Of a stretch of 64,000 nucleotides of DNA, positions 26,352 through 35,159 are shown in pieces. The stretch is taken from positions 434,001 through 498,000 of the forward strand of contig NZ_CP121017.1 of the NCBI RefSeq assembly GCF_041468085.1, given 5' to 3'. Both the position numbers and the translations under genes were made by a program. The notes under the pieces were generated by a model. The model had not been told where the DNA came from. It did no database searches and saw only the letters and a list, made by a program, of their open reading frames with translations. This DNA is from Tistrella mobilis. Lineage in GTDB: Bacteria > Pseudomonadota > Alphaproteobacteria > Tistrellales > Tistrellaceae. The first letter of the stretch is position 1. Every line of letters begins with the position of its first letter.

Positions 26352-26729
26352 ATGAGCACTCTGCGTTTCACCAAGGACCATGAATGGATCGACCTCGACG
26401 GCGAGGTCGCGACCGTCGGCATCACCGACTACGCCCAGGGACAGCTGGGTGATGTGGTGTTCGTCGAACTGCCCGAGGTCGGGCGGTCCCTGGCCGCCGG
26501 CGACGATGCCGCGGTGGTCGAGTCGGTCAAGGCTGCGAGCGACGTCTACGCGCCGATCGACGGCGAAGTGGTCGAAGCCAATCAGGCGGTGGTCGACGAC
26601 CCGAGCCTGGTCAACAGCGATCCTGCGGGCGAGGGCTGGTTCTTCAAGGTCCGCGTCACCGATGCCGGTCAGCTCGACGAGCTGATGGACGAGGACGCCT
26701 ATGCGTCCTACATCGCGGAGCTGGAGTGA
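26352..26729 (+). CDS. gcvH: glycine cleavage system H-protein
   Basis: The lipoyl carrier that shuttles the aminomethyl intermediate between P, T and L proteins. The 125-aa protein begins [14 protein letters not shown]. The lipoylated lysine is K60 in [22 protein letters not shown], and the C-terminal GEGWFFKVR is present. It lies 42 bp after gcvT. Confidence 0.97.
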   Translation: MSTLRFTKDHEWIDLDGEVATVGITDYAQGQLGDVVFVELPEVGRSLAAGDDAAVVESVKAASDVYAPIDGEVVEANQAVVDDPSLVNSDPAGEGWFFKVRVTDAGQLDELMDEDAYASYIAELE

Positions 26730-26736
26730 TCTTATC

Positions 26737-28101
26737 ATGCGTTATCTGCCCCTGACGGGTGAGGACCGCGCGGAGATGCTCCGCGTGATCGGTGCCCCGT
26801 CGATCGACGCCCTCTATTCCGACGTGCCGGCCGACCTGCTGCATGGCCCGGAGGCCTTCCAGGCCGTGGCGCCGGGCAAGAGCGAGCTTCAGGTCGAGCG
26901 CGAGATGGCCGCCTATGCCCGCGCCAGCCGGGCCGCCGGTGACGGGCCGTTCTTCGTGGGCGGCGGGCTCTACCGCCACCATGTGCCGGCCGCCGTCGAC
27001 CATCTGATCCAGCGGTCCGAATTCCTGACCGCCTACACTCCCTATCAGCCGGAAATCGCCCAGGGCACCTTGCAGACCCTGTTCGAGTTCCAGACCCAGG
27101 TGGCCCTGCTGACCGGCATGGACGTGGCCAATGCCTCGCTCTATGACGGCTCCACCGCCGCGGCCGAAGCGGGCATGATGGCGGTGCGCATCACCCGCCG
27201 GAACAAGGTGGTGGTGGCGGGATCGGTCCACCCGCACTACCGCGCCGTGGTGCAGAACCAGCTGGGTTTCGCGGGCATCGAGGTCGATCTCGCCCCGGCC
27301 GATCCGCTGGCTGAAGACGATGTCGCGGCGCGGGTCGATGCCGGCACCGCGGCGGTGATCGTGCAGAATCCCGGCTTCTTCGGCCAGGTCCGCGACCTCA
27401 CGGCGCTGGCCCGGGCGGTGCATGCCAAGGGCGCGCTGCTGATCGTGGCGGTGACCGAGGCGGTGTCGCTGGGCGCGGTCGAAAGCCCCGGCGCCATGGG
27501 CGCCGACATCGTGGTCGGCGAGGGCCAGAGCTTCGGCAATGCGCTCACCTTCGGCGGGCCGACCGTCGGCCTCTTCGCCACCCGGTCGAAATTCCTCCGC
27601 CAGATGCCGGGCCGGCTCTGCGGCGAGACCGTGGATGCCGATGGCCGTCGCGGCTTCGTGCTGACGCTGTCGACCCGCGAGCAGCACATCCGCCGCGACA
27701 AGGCGACCAGCAACATCTGCACCTCGGCCGGCCTTTGCGCCACCGCCTTCACCATCCATCTGGCGATGCTGGGAGAGCAGGGGCTGGCGCATCTGGCGGC
27801 GCTGAACCATGCGCTGGCCTCCCGCGCGGCCGATCGTCTGGCGGCGGTGCCGGGTCTGCGTCTGGTCAACGACACCTTCTTCAACGAGTTCACCCTCGAT
27901 CTGGGGCAGCCGGCCGCACCGGTGGTGGAGCGGCTGGCGGCGCGCGGCATCCTGGCCGGCATCGCGCCGGCGGCGCTCGACGGGGTCGAGGCGGATGCGG
28001 CGGCGCTCCGCAACCTGCTGGTGGTGGCGGTGACCGAACTCGTCACCGACGAGGATGTCGAGGCGCTGGCCTCGGCGCTGACCGAGGAGCTTTCGGCATG
28101 A
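26737..28101 (+). CDS. gcvPA: glycine dehydrogenase (decarboxylating) subunit 1
   Basis: The N-terminal half of a split P-protein, 454 aa, folded like the PLP enzymes but without the cofactor lysine. Features are SELQVEREMAAYARAS, FVGGGLYRHHVPAAVDHL, the FLTAYTPYQPEIAQGTLQ core, GMDVANASLYDGSTAAAE and RDKATSNICTSAGLCA. ATG 26737 has GGAG ten bases upstream. The four-base overlap with gcvPB (ATGA) suggests coupled synthesis of the two halves. Confidence 0.97.
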   Translation: MRYLPLTGEDRAEMLRVIGAPSIDALYSDVPADLLHGPEAFQAVAPGKSELQVEREMAAYARASRAAGDGPFFVGGGLYRHHVPAAVDHLIQRSEFLTAYTPYQPEIAQGTLQTLFEFQTQVALLTGMDVANASLYDGSTAAAEAGMMAVRITRRNKVVVAGSVHPHYRAVVQNQLGFAGIEVDLAPADPLAEDDVAARVDAGTAAVIVQNPGFFGQVRDLTALARAVHAKGALLIVAVTEAVSLGAVESPGAMGADIVVGEGQSFGNALTFGGPTVGLFATRSKFLRQMPGRLCGETVDADGRRGFVLTLSTREQHIRRDKATSNICTSAGLCATAFTIHLAMLGEQGLAHLAALNHALASRAADRLAAVPGLRLVNDTFFNEFTLDLGQPAAPVVERLAARGILAGIAPAALDGVEADAAALRNLLVVAVTELVTDEDVEALASALTEELSA

Positions 28102-29663
28102 CCGCGATGGACCGTTCCCAGGGCCGGGTCTCGCGCGACGAGACGCCGGAGATTTCAATGATCCCCGAAACCGCGACCGGCAATCGCGGCCTGCAGCTTG
28201 AAGAGCCGCTGATCTTCGAACAGGGCACCCCCGGCCGGATCGGCGTCGATCTGGCGCCGGTGCCGGAAGCGAAAAGCCGGCTGGGCGGTGTGGTGCGCAA
28301 GGCGCCGGTCGGCCTGCCCGATCTGGCCGAGCCGCAGGTGGTGCGCCATTTCGTGCGCCTGTCGCAGAAGAACTACTCGATCGATTCGGGGCTCTTCCCG
28401 CTCGGCTCGTGCACGATGAAGTACAATCCGCGCCTGAACGAAAAGGTGGCGCGGATGCCGGGCTTCGCCGATCTGCACCCGCTGCAGCCCGTTTCCACCA
28501 TCCAGGGCGCGCTCGGCATGATGCACGAGCTGGGCACCTGGCTGACCGAGCTGACCGGCATGGCCGAGGTGACGCTGGCGCCAGCCGCCGGCGCCCATGG
28601 CGAGCTGGCCGGGCTGATGGCGATCCGTGCCGCCCACGTCGCCCGCGGCGATGCCCGCAAGCGTGTGATCGTGCCCGACAGCGCCCATGGCACCAATCCG
28701 GCCTCGGCCGTGCTCTGCGGCTATACCGTGCAGAGCATTCCGGGCACCGATGACGGCCGGGTCGATGTGGCGACGCTGAAGGCGGCGCTCGGCCCCGATG
28801 TCGCGGCGGTGATGCTGACCAATCCCAACACCTGTGGCCTGTTCGAACGGGACGTGAAGGTGATTGCCGATGCGGTGCACGAGGTGGGCGCCTATTTCTA
28901 CGGCGACGGCGCCAATTTCAACGCCATCGTCGGGCGGGTGAAGCCGGCCGAACTCGGCTTCGACTGCATGCACATCAACCTGCACAAGACCTTCTCCACC
29001 CCGCATGGCGGCGGCGGCCCGGGTTCGGGCCCGGTGGTTTTTGCCGAAAGCCTCGCTCATGTCGCGCCGGGTCCGCGGATCCGCCGGCAGGACGACGGCA
29101 GCTATACGGTCGAGGCCGTGCCGGGTGGCCCGGCCGTGGGCCGGCTCAAGGCCTTCTTCGGCCAGGCGGGCATGTTCACCCGGGCGCTCGCCTATATGAA
29201 GAGCCTGGGCCGCGACGGTCTGTATGCGGCTTCGGGTGATGCGGTGCTGGCCGCCAATTACCTGATGGCGCGGCTCTCGGAAGAGATGACCCCGGCCTTC
29301 CCCGGCCCGGCGATGCATGAATGCCTGTTCGACGACGGTTTCCTTGAGGGCACCGGGGTCAGCACGCTCGACTTCGCCAAGGCGATGATCGACGAGGGCT
29401 TCCACCCGATGACCATGTACTTCCCGCTGGTGGTGCATGGCGCGATGCTGATCGAGCCGACCGAGACCGAATCGAAGCAGGCGCTGGACCAGCTGGTCGA
29501 CGCGCTGCTCTCGCTGGCCCGCCGGGCGAAGGCGGGGGAAGCGGAAGCCTTCCATGCCGCCCCGCGCTACGCGCCGCGCCGGCGTCTCGACGAGACCCTC
29601 GCCGCCCGCAAGCCGGTGCTGCGCTGGACCCCGCCGGCAGAGGCCCGCGCCGCGGCCGAGTGA
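28098..29663 (+). CDS. gcvPB: glycine dehydrogenase (decarboxylating) subunit 2
   Basis: The PLP-binding half of the split P-protein, which decarboxylates glycine and loads the aminomethyl group onto GcvH. The 521-aa protein shows LGSCTMKYNPRLNEK, EVTLAPAAGAHGE, the DSAHGTNPASA loop, YGDGANFNAIVGRVKPAELG and the PLP lysine K297 in HINLHKTFSTPHGGGGPG. The start overlaps the gcvPA stop. Another in-frame ATG lies at residue 21 (MIPETATG). It is the last gene of the operon, followed by a hairpin array. Confidence 0.97.
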   Translation: MTAMDRSQGRVSRDETPEISMIPETATGNRGLQLEEPLIFEQGTPGRIGVDLAPVPEAKSRLGGVVRKAPVGLPDLAEPQVVRHFVRLSQKNYSIDSGLFPLGSCTMKYNPRLNEKVARMPGFADLHPLQPVSTIQGALGMMHELGTWLTELTGMAEVTLAPAAGAHGELAGLMAIRAAHVARGDARKRVIVPDSAHGTNPASAVLCGYTVQSIPGTDDGRVDVATLKAALGPDVAAVMLTNPNTCGLFERDVKVIADAVHEVGAYFYGDGANFNAIVGRVKPAELGFDCMHINLHKTFSTPHGGGGPGSGPVVFAESLAHVAPGPRIRRQDDGSYTVEAVPGGPAVGRLKAFFGQAGMFTRALAYMKSLGRDGLYAASGDAVLAANYLMARLSEEMTPAFPGPAMHECLFDDGFLEGTGVSTLDFAKAMIDEGFHPMTMYFPLVVHGAMLIEPTETESKQALDQLVDALLSLARRAKAGEAEAFHAAPRYAPRRRLDETLAARKPVLRWTPPAEARAAAE

Positions 29664-29681
29664 CCGCCCGCAGACCTGTCC

Positions 29682-29850
29682 CGACCGCCCCGGTAGCGTC
29701 GCTGCCGGGCCAGTCCGGAGACCGATCGACCGCCTCGGTAGCGTCGCTGCCGGGCCAGTCCGGAGACCGATCGACCGCCTCGGTAGCGTCGCTGCCGGGC
29801 CAGTCCGGAGACCGACCGACCGCCCCGGTAGCGTCGCTACCGGGGCGGTT
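29682..29850 (+). repeat. 45-bp tandem repeat forming four hairpins after gcvPB
   Basis: The element CGGTAGCGTCGCTGCCGG recurs at 29691, 29736 and 29781, and with CTACCGG instead at 29826: four copies with an exact 45-bp period. Each copy is self-complementary around a GTC loop. The first three have 7-bp stems with a G-T pair. The last is extended to a perfect 14-bp stem (29822-29835 with 29839-29852, approximately) and looks like the actual terminator, followed by TCGCGTTT. The intervening sequence is nearly identical between copies. The array has no coding potential. Confidence 0.85.
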
Positions 29851-29852
29851 CG
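29820..29852 (+). terminator. terminator hairpin of the gcv operon
   Basis: The last copy of the 45-bp array forms a 14-bp perfect stem, ACCGCCCCGGTAGC with GCTACCGGGGCGGT, around GTC. T-rich sequence is weak (TCGCGTTT), but the position at the operon end and the stem strength support termination. Confidence 0.6.
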
Positions 29853-30010
29853 CGTTTCGGTCGGCAAATCCCGCGATGCGGCACAGGAGCGTTAATCCGG
29901 GTTGACCTGGGCACAGGAAGCGCGGGCCAAAACCAATACATCCGGGTAGGATGCGGGAAATCCGGCCCCCCTTGCTGCGGGTGGTCCTGCATAGCGGAAA
30001 ATCCTTCTCC

Positions 30011-32392
30011 ATGAGCCTCGCCACCCGGGCCCGCGGGCCGATCTTCCGTCTCACCCTCGCCCTGGCGCTGCTGCTGCCGGTGTGCATGGGCATTGCCGGT
30101 TTCCTGAACCTCACCGCCCTGAAGCGGGTCGACGCCGAGGCGACGGTCAGCGAGGTGACCGCGATCGGCGGCAAATGGGCCGACCGGCTGCAGGTCGCCG
30201 TGCGCTACGGCAAGCCGATCGAGAAATTCTCGGGGCTCGACGACCTGCTCGACGATGTCCGCCAGGATATCCCGCTGGCGGGCCAGGCGGCGGTGGTCGA
30301 TCGTCGGGGGCAGGTGCTGGGCAGCCGCGGTGAAGAGGCGGCAGTGCCGGTGGTCGGCGCGGATCAGGGCGGCCAGGTCGTGGAACGGGTGACCGCCGGT
30401 CGCCGCTGGGTGCTGTTCCCGATCCGTGATGCCGGCGGGGCGGTCGTGGCCCATCTGGGCGTGGCATTGCCCGAAGAGGCCCATACGGCCGAGATCGGCC
30501 GCACCGTCCAGGCGATGGTCGCCGCCGCGGCCGCTGCCACCATTCTGGGCGTTCTGGTCACGCTGGGGCTGGGTTTCGTCTCGGCCCGTGGCAGGGCGGC
30601 CGATGATGTGCGGCTGAAGCGGATGCGGGTCGCCGGCATCGCGGTGGTGGTGCTGGCTCAGGCTGGGTTTGCCGCCTATGCGATCGGCGAGTTCCGCAGC
30701 GCCGTCGAGAATGCCGCCGCACGTCAGGGCGAACGTCTGGCGGCCTCGGTCGCCAATGATCTCGACCAGTTGATCAACAAGGGCATCGCGCTCCGTTTCA
30801 TGGGCCGGATCGAGGACAATTTCGCCCGGCTGATCGATCAGGTGCCGCTGATCGGCGGTGCCGCCCTGGTCGGGCCCGACGGCACGCGCATCGCCGTGGC
30901 CGGTGTCACCGGCCCGGATGCCGGGCCGGTGGTCACCCGTGACCTGACCACGGTCGCGGGCAGCGGCGGCCGCCCCGCCGGCCGGATCGAGATGACGCTG
31001 TCGGGCACCGCCATTGCCGACAGCGTGCAGTCGCGCGTGCTCGACGCGGTCACCCTGGCGCTGGTTTCGGCCATGATCGTGGGCGAGGGGCTGATCTTCG
31101 TCTTTGCGGCGGTCCGTGGCCGTACCGGGGCGGGTGGTATCGCCGATTCGCGCTTCGCACGGCCGATGGCCTTCCTGTTCCTTCTTGCCTGGTCGCTGCC
31201 CCTGTCTTTCGTGCCGCTGGCGATGCGCCTGCTGGCCGCAGGCAACGGAGGGGAGACCAGCGACATCATGATGGCGGCCCCGGTTTCGGCCGAGATGATG
31301 TGCGCGCTGGTCACCGCCCTCATCGCCGGCCCGATGGCCGATCGCCGCGGCTGGCAGGTGCCGGTGCTGACCGGCTTCGGCCTGTGTGTGCTGGCCAATC
31401 TGGTGTCGCTGGTGGTGATGGCGACCCAGACCCATCCCGCCGCCTTCATCGCCGCGCGTGCCCTGGGCGGTCTCGGCTATGGCTTTGCATGGATGGGCAT
31501 CCAGAGCCACCTCTACGCCACCACTTTGCCCGAGCGCCGGGCCAGCGCCACGGCCGGGCTGATCGCCGGCATCTTCGTCGGCCAGATGTGCGGTACCGCG
31601 ATCGGGGCGATGCTGGCCGAACAGCTGGGCTATGCCAATGTCTTCCTGGTCGCGGCCCTGTTCATGGTCATGCCGCTGATTGTGGCGCTGGTCGCCGTCA
31701 GTGTCGGCCGCGAGCCCGCGACCGTGGCCGAGAGCAAGCCCGCCGCCGCCGCGCCGGTGCCGGCCGAAGCCGGCGGCGGCTGGCGCGGCCTGTTCACCGA
31801 CCGCACCTTCATGCTGGTGCTGATCTGCAGTGTGATCCCGTTCTCGATCGCCCAGGTCGGCCTGCTCAACTTCGCCGTGCCGGTCTATCTGGCAGAACAG
31901 GGCATCAACCAGTCCGATATCGGCCGCGTGCTGATGGTCAATGGCCTGGCAGTCATCCTGCTCGGCCCGCTCTTCGGCCGGCTGACCGACAGGGTGACCG
32001 ACAAGCGGCCTTTCATCGTGGCCGGTGCACTGGCCGCCGCCGCCGCCCTGGTCGTTGCCAGCATCGGCGGCAATCTGATGGCGCTGGTCGCCGCCGTGTT
32101 CCTGATCGGCGTCTCGGGCAGCATTGCCGGCGGCGCGCAGAGCGCCCATGGCCTGCAGGGCGAAGGCGTCGCCCGGGCCGGCATCGGCCGGGCGGTCAGC
32201 ATGAAGCGTTCGGCCGACAAGTTCGGCCAGATGCTGGGGCCGCTGATCGTGGGCGGGCTGTTCGCGGTGGTCGGCACCACGGCGGGGCTGGCGGCCACGG
32301 CGGGGCTGATGCTGGCGGCCGGCCTGCTCTTCCTGCTGCTCGACCGCCGCCCTGCGCCACCCCGGGTGGGGGAGGCGGAGGCCAGCTCATGA
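30011..32392 (+). CDS. periplasmic-sensor/MFS transporter fusion protein
   Basis: About 793 aa with two parts. The first about 350 residues hold four membrane helices flanking two extracytoplasmic domains (about 36-155 and 226-325) that look like cache-type sensor folds; one ends with GRRWVLFPIRDAGGAVVAHLGVA. From about residue 370 a complete 12-helix MFS transporter follows, with the loop motif GPMADRRGWQVPVL and its second-half counterpart GRLTDRVTDKRPFIV. A sensor attached directly to a transporter is unusual. The substrate is unknown. ATG 30011 is preferred over 29951 because it starts a normal signal-anchor. The gene overlaps the next by four bases. Confidence 0.8.
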   Translation: MSLATRARGPIFRLTLALALLLPVCMGIAGFLNLTALKRVDAEATVSEVTAIGGKWADRLQVAVRYGKPIEKFSGLDDLLDDVRQDIPLAGQAAVVDRRGQVLGSRGEEAAVPVVGADQGGQVVERVTAGRRWVLFPIRDAGGAVVAHLGVALPEEAHTAEIGRTVQAMVAAAAAATILGVLVTLGLGFVSARGRAADDVRLKRMRVAGIAVVVLAQAGFAAYAIGEFRSAVENAAARQGERLAASVANDLDQLINKGIALRFMGRIEDNFARLIDQVPLIGGAALVGPDGTRIAVAGVTGPDAGPVVTRDLTTVAGSGGRPAGRIEMTLSGTAIADSVQSRVLDAVTLALVSAMIVGEGLIFVFAAVRGRTGAGGIADSRFARPMAFLFLLAWSLPLSFVPLAMRLLAAGNGGETSDIMMAAPVSAEMMCALVTALIAGPMADRRGWQVPVLTGFGLCVLANLVSLVVMATQTHPAAFIAARALGGLGYGFAWMGIQSHLYATTLPERRASATAGLIAGIFVGQMCGTAIGAMLAEQLGYANVFLVAALFMVMPLIVALVAVSVGREPATVAESKPAAAAPVPAEAGGGWRGLFTDRTFMLVLICSVIPFSIAQVGLLNFAVPVYLAEQGINQSDIGRVLMVNGLAVILLGPLFGRLTDRVTDKRPFIVAGALAAAAALVVASIGGNLMALVAAVFLIGVSGSIAGGAQSAHGLQGEGVARAGIGRAVSMKRSADKFGQMLGPLIVGGLFAVVGTTAGLAATAGLMLAAGLLFLLLDRRPAPPRVGEAEASS

Positions 32393-33954
32393 CCTTGGAG
32401 CATCTGCCGATGCCGCGATCGCCCAAGGTCGGGGTGGAGATCGAACTGCCGGTCGCCTCTGCCGCCGACGGCTCCAGCCTTGCCGTGCCCGACGTCTTCA
32501 CCCGTCTGGTTGCCGAGGGCGAGGCCCAGGGCCGGTCGCCGCAGCCGCTCTGCCTCGGCGGCCGGGTGGTGGGCCTGCGCGATGCCGCGGGCATGATCTC
32601 GGTCGACAACGGTTTCAACAACCTCGAAGCCTCTCTCGGGCCGGTCAGCGGTCTGGAGCGGCTCGACGACGAGGCGCACGAGGCGCTGGACCGGATCGGG
32701 GCCGCGGTGACGGCCGCAGGCGGCATGCTGGTCAATCTGGCCGAGCATCCCTTCCAGCCGGTGTCACGTCCCTTCTATCTCGCCACCCGGGCCCCGAAGC
32801 CGGTCTATGACTATTGGAACGAGGTGCGGGGCTGGGATCATGCGGCCGGCATCGATGCCAAGGCCCATAACAGCCCCTCGACCGATGTGCCGGTCGATCG
32901 CGGTGCCGATGCGGTCAATCTGGTGCTGGGCTTCTCCGCGGCCTTCATCGCCCTCTTTGCCAACAGCCCCTACGAGAACGGCCGGGCGACCGGCTTCAGG
33001 GAGAACCGGCTGACCCTCTGGTCGCGGATGTGCGGCAGGGCCCATGCCGCCCGCGATCGCAGCTGCTTCGTGCCGCCGGCCGAGCCCTTTGCCGGGCTCG
33101 CCGCCTATATGCGCTGGGCGCTGGGCATGGATGCGCCGCTGCCGGCCCTGCCGCACGGCCCGGCGGATCTCGCCCCCACCTCGAAGATCGGTGGCCTGGT
33201 CGAGGTCGAGGGTCAGCCGACCCTGCGGGAATTTCTTGCCAGTGGCCGCAGCTGGAGCGGCCGGCTGCGGGGCGACGACATGGTGGTACAGATCCGCCCC
33301 TCTGCCACCCATTTCGCGGCGTTGCAGTCGTCGAACTTCCTGGACGCCCGGTTGCGCTTTGCCTTCGCCCCCGGCCGCATGCCCGAGCCGGCGACGCTGG
33401 CCGCGGCGGTCGACAGCGATGCGGCCCTGGCCCGGCTGATGGCCGAGACCACCTCGGCGGTCTATCTGGAAGGCCGTGCCCCCGGCGCCAACCTGCCGGA
33501 TCAGGAGCTGACCGATCTGGGCGGCGAGGCCGTGGCGGCCAGTGTGGTGAGCGCCGCCGGTGCCCTGCAGAAGGGGCTGCTGGCGGTGATGGATCGGGGT
33601 CTGGCCGTCATCGCGCGCCATGGCTGGGCGCGGCTGATGCTGCTGCGCATGCGCGCCATGCGCGACGGGCTGGGGGCCGAGGTCGATGGTCTGACCGCGG
33701 CTGGTCTGGCGGCGGAGCTGGTCGATCTGGCGGGTGCCGGGCTTGATGCCCGCGAGGCGCGCTTCCTTGCCTATCCGGCCTTCGTGCTGCAGACGGGGCA
33801 AAGCGGCGCCGATCGGGCGATCGCGATGGTGGAAGCCGGCCATGACGACATGGCCGCGCGGCTGGCTCGGCTGGTCTTCGCCCGGCGGCATGTCGCCCTG
33901 GGCGGTGCGGCGTCCGCCGCCGCCGGGCTCGCTCAGCGCTCGATCTTGCGGTAG
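32389..33954 (+). CDS. GCS2-type glutamate-cysteine ligase-like carboxylate-amine ligase
   Basis: The 521-aa product shows the GCS2 ligase pattern: VGVEIELPV near the N-terminus (metal-binding Glu pair), NNLEASLGPVSG and LVNLAEHPFQP. IDAKAHNSPSTDVPV and the hallmark FANSPYENGRATGFRENRLTLWSRM follow. GCS2 enzymes make amide bonds between a carboxylate and an amine, as in gamma-glutamyl-cysteine or peptide modification. The substrate cannot be read from sequence. The start overlaps the MFS gene stop (ATGA), so the two are coupled. Its 3' end overlaps the convergent gene by 22 bp. Confidence 0.75.
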   Translation: MTLEHLPMPRSPKVGVEIELPVASAADGSSLAVPDVFTRLVAEGEAQGRSPQPLCLGGRVVGLRDAAGMISVDNGFNNLEASLGPVSGLERLDDEAHEALDRIGAAVTAAGGMLVNLAEHPFQPVSRPFYLATRAPKPVYDYWNEVRGWDHAAGIDAKAHNSPSTDVPVDRGADAVNLVLGFSAAFIALFANSPYENGRATGFRENRLTLWSRMCGRAHAARDRSCFVPPAEPFAGLAAYMRWALGMDAPLPALPHGPADLAPTSKIGGLVEVEGQPTLREFLASGRSWSGRLRGDDMVVQIRPSATHFAALQSSNFLDARLRFAFAPGRMPEPATLAAAVDSDAALARLMAETTSAVYLEGRAPGANLPDQELTDLGGEAVAASVVSAAGALQKGLLAVMDRGLAVIARHGWARLMLLRMRAMRDGLGAEVDGLTAAGLAAELVDLAGAGLDAREARFLAYPAFVLQTGQSGADRAIAMVEAGHDDMAARLARLVFARRHVALGGAASAAAGLAQRSILR

Positions 33955-35159
33955 ATCTCGTCGGCGGCCAGCAGGATGTCGACCGGCGGGTTGAAGCCGA
34001 TGATCTCCATGGTCTCCAGATTGAGGGCGATCTTGGCCGGCGCCACCCAGCGCTGATCCAGCGCCCAGGGCTCGGCGCCGTTGAAGATCCGGCCGATCAC
34101 CTCGGCATGGAACAGCCCGACATACGAGAAATCGCCCTGGGCGATGCTCATCAGCACGCCCCGGCGGACGTCGCCCGATCCGGCCATCGAGAAGGTCGGC
34201 ACGCCGGCATCCAGCGCCGCATCGACGATGGCGGCAAGGCTGCTGCTGGTCACGCCGCGGTGGACGGTGATGTAGAGCGCGTCGACCTTGGGGGCCAGTT
34301 CCTGGTAGCAGCGCACCGCCTCGGCCTTGGCGACATCTTCCGGCACGCCGTTGAAGGGGGCGAAGCAGGTGACGAGGTCGAAGCCGCGGCTGGCGGAGAC
34401 CGACTCGACCTCTTCGATGGCGGCAAAGGTGCGGCCTTCCAGCGTGTTCTCGTAGACCACGCCCAGGCGCTTCGCCCGGACGATGTCGTCGAACAGCTCC
34501 ACCTGACGGCCGTAACGGCCGGGCTCGACCTTGGCATGCAGGTTGGGGCGGCCGGAATCATCCGGTGACGGGATGATCTTCGAGGCGACGGGGTCCGAGG
34601 TCGAGGCGACGACGATCGGTGTGGTGACCGCGTCATTGGCCAGATCCTGACCCGCCCAGGTGCCCATGGCGATCATCAGGTCGATATCCTGCCGCCGGGT
34701 CAGCCGCTCGATGATCTCGGGCCGGACCTGCTTGCGGCGCTCGGGGTCGAAATCGCCGGCGGTGTAATGGGCGTCGCCGACGAATTCGACATGGCCGCCA
34801 TTGGCATTGGTGATCAGGAACTGCCAGAGAGCGGCGGAGTCCTTCACCTGATCCATCGGCGGCAGATCGATCGGGGGCACCCAGCCCAGCTGCATCAGCC
34901 CGCGGACGATGGCGGCAAGGATGATCTTATAGTCGCCGTACTGGCCGCCTTCGTAATAGCCGATGCGGAAGCGCTTCTCGGGGGTTTCGGGGCCCGGCAC
35001 TGCCGGGATCGCCTCGGCCGCGGCGCGGATCTCGGGCGAGGGCGGGGCGGCATGGGTCGAGGCGGGCAGCAGGCCGATCAACAGCCCGGCAAGTGCCAGA
35101 CCGATCAGCAGCGACAGCAGGACACGTCCGAACAGGGTCGCGGGCTTCCAGAGGGTCAT
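33933..35159 (-). CDS. ABC_sub_bind family periplasmic substrate-binding protein
   Basis: A 408-aa protein with a signal peptide or anchor (core SLLIGLALAGLLIGLLP, then ASTHA). A two-lobed binding domain follows: RFRIGYYEGGQYGDY, GTWAGQDLANDAVTTPIVVASTSDPV, RLGVVYENTLEGR and FSMAGSGDVRRGVLMSIAQGDFSYVGLFHAEVI. This is the pattern of ABC_sub_bind (TrpX/YtfQ-like) proteins that bind small solutes. No permease or ATPase gene is nearby. It starts four bases inside the end of the phosphatase gene, implying coupled function. Confidence 0.85.
   Translation of the reverse strand: MTLWKPATLFGRVLLSLLIGLALAGLLIGLLPASTHAAPPSPEIRAAAEAIPAVPGPETPEKRFRIGYYEGGQYGDYKIILAAIVRGLMQLGWVPPIDLPPMDQVKDSAALWQFLITNANGGHVEFVGDAHYTAGDFDPERRKQVRPEIIERLTRRQDIDLMIAMGTWAGQDLANDAVTTPIVVASTSDPVASKIIPSPDDSGRPNLHAKVEPGRYGRQVELFDDIVRAKRLGVVYENTLEGRTFAAIEEVESVSASRGFDLVTCFAPFNGVPEDVAKAEAVRCYQELAPKVDALYITVHRGVTSSSLAAIVDAALDAGVPTFSMAGSGDVRRGVLMSIAQGDFSYVGLFHAEVIGRIFNGAEPWALDQRWVAPAKIALNLETMEIIGFNPPVDILLAADEIYRKIER

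Noticed and set aside
29837..32149. 770-codon minus-strand frame opposite the MFS fusion
   Set aside because: It has repetitive His/Gln/Asp composition typical of antisense shadows of G+C-rich membrane protein genes, with no ribosome-binding site and no domain.
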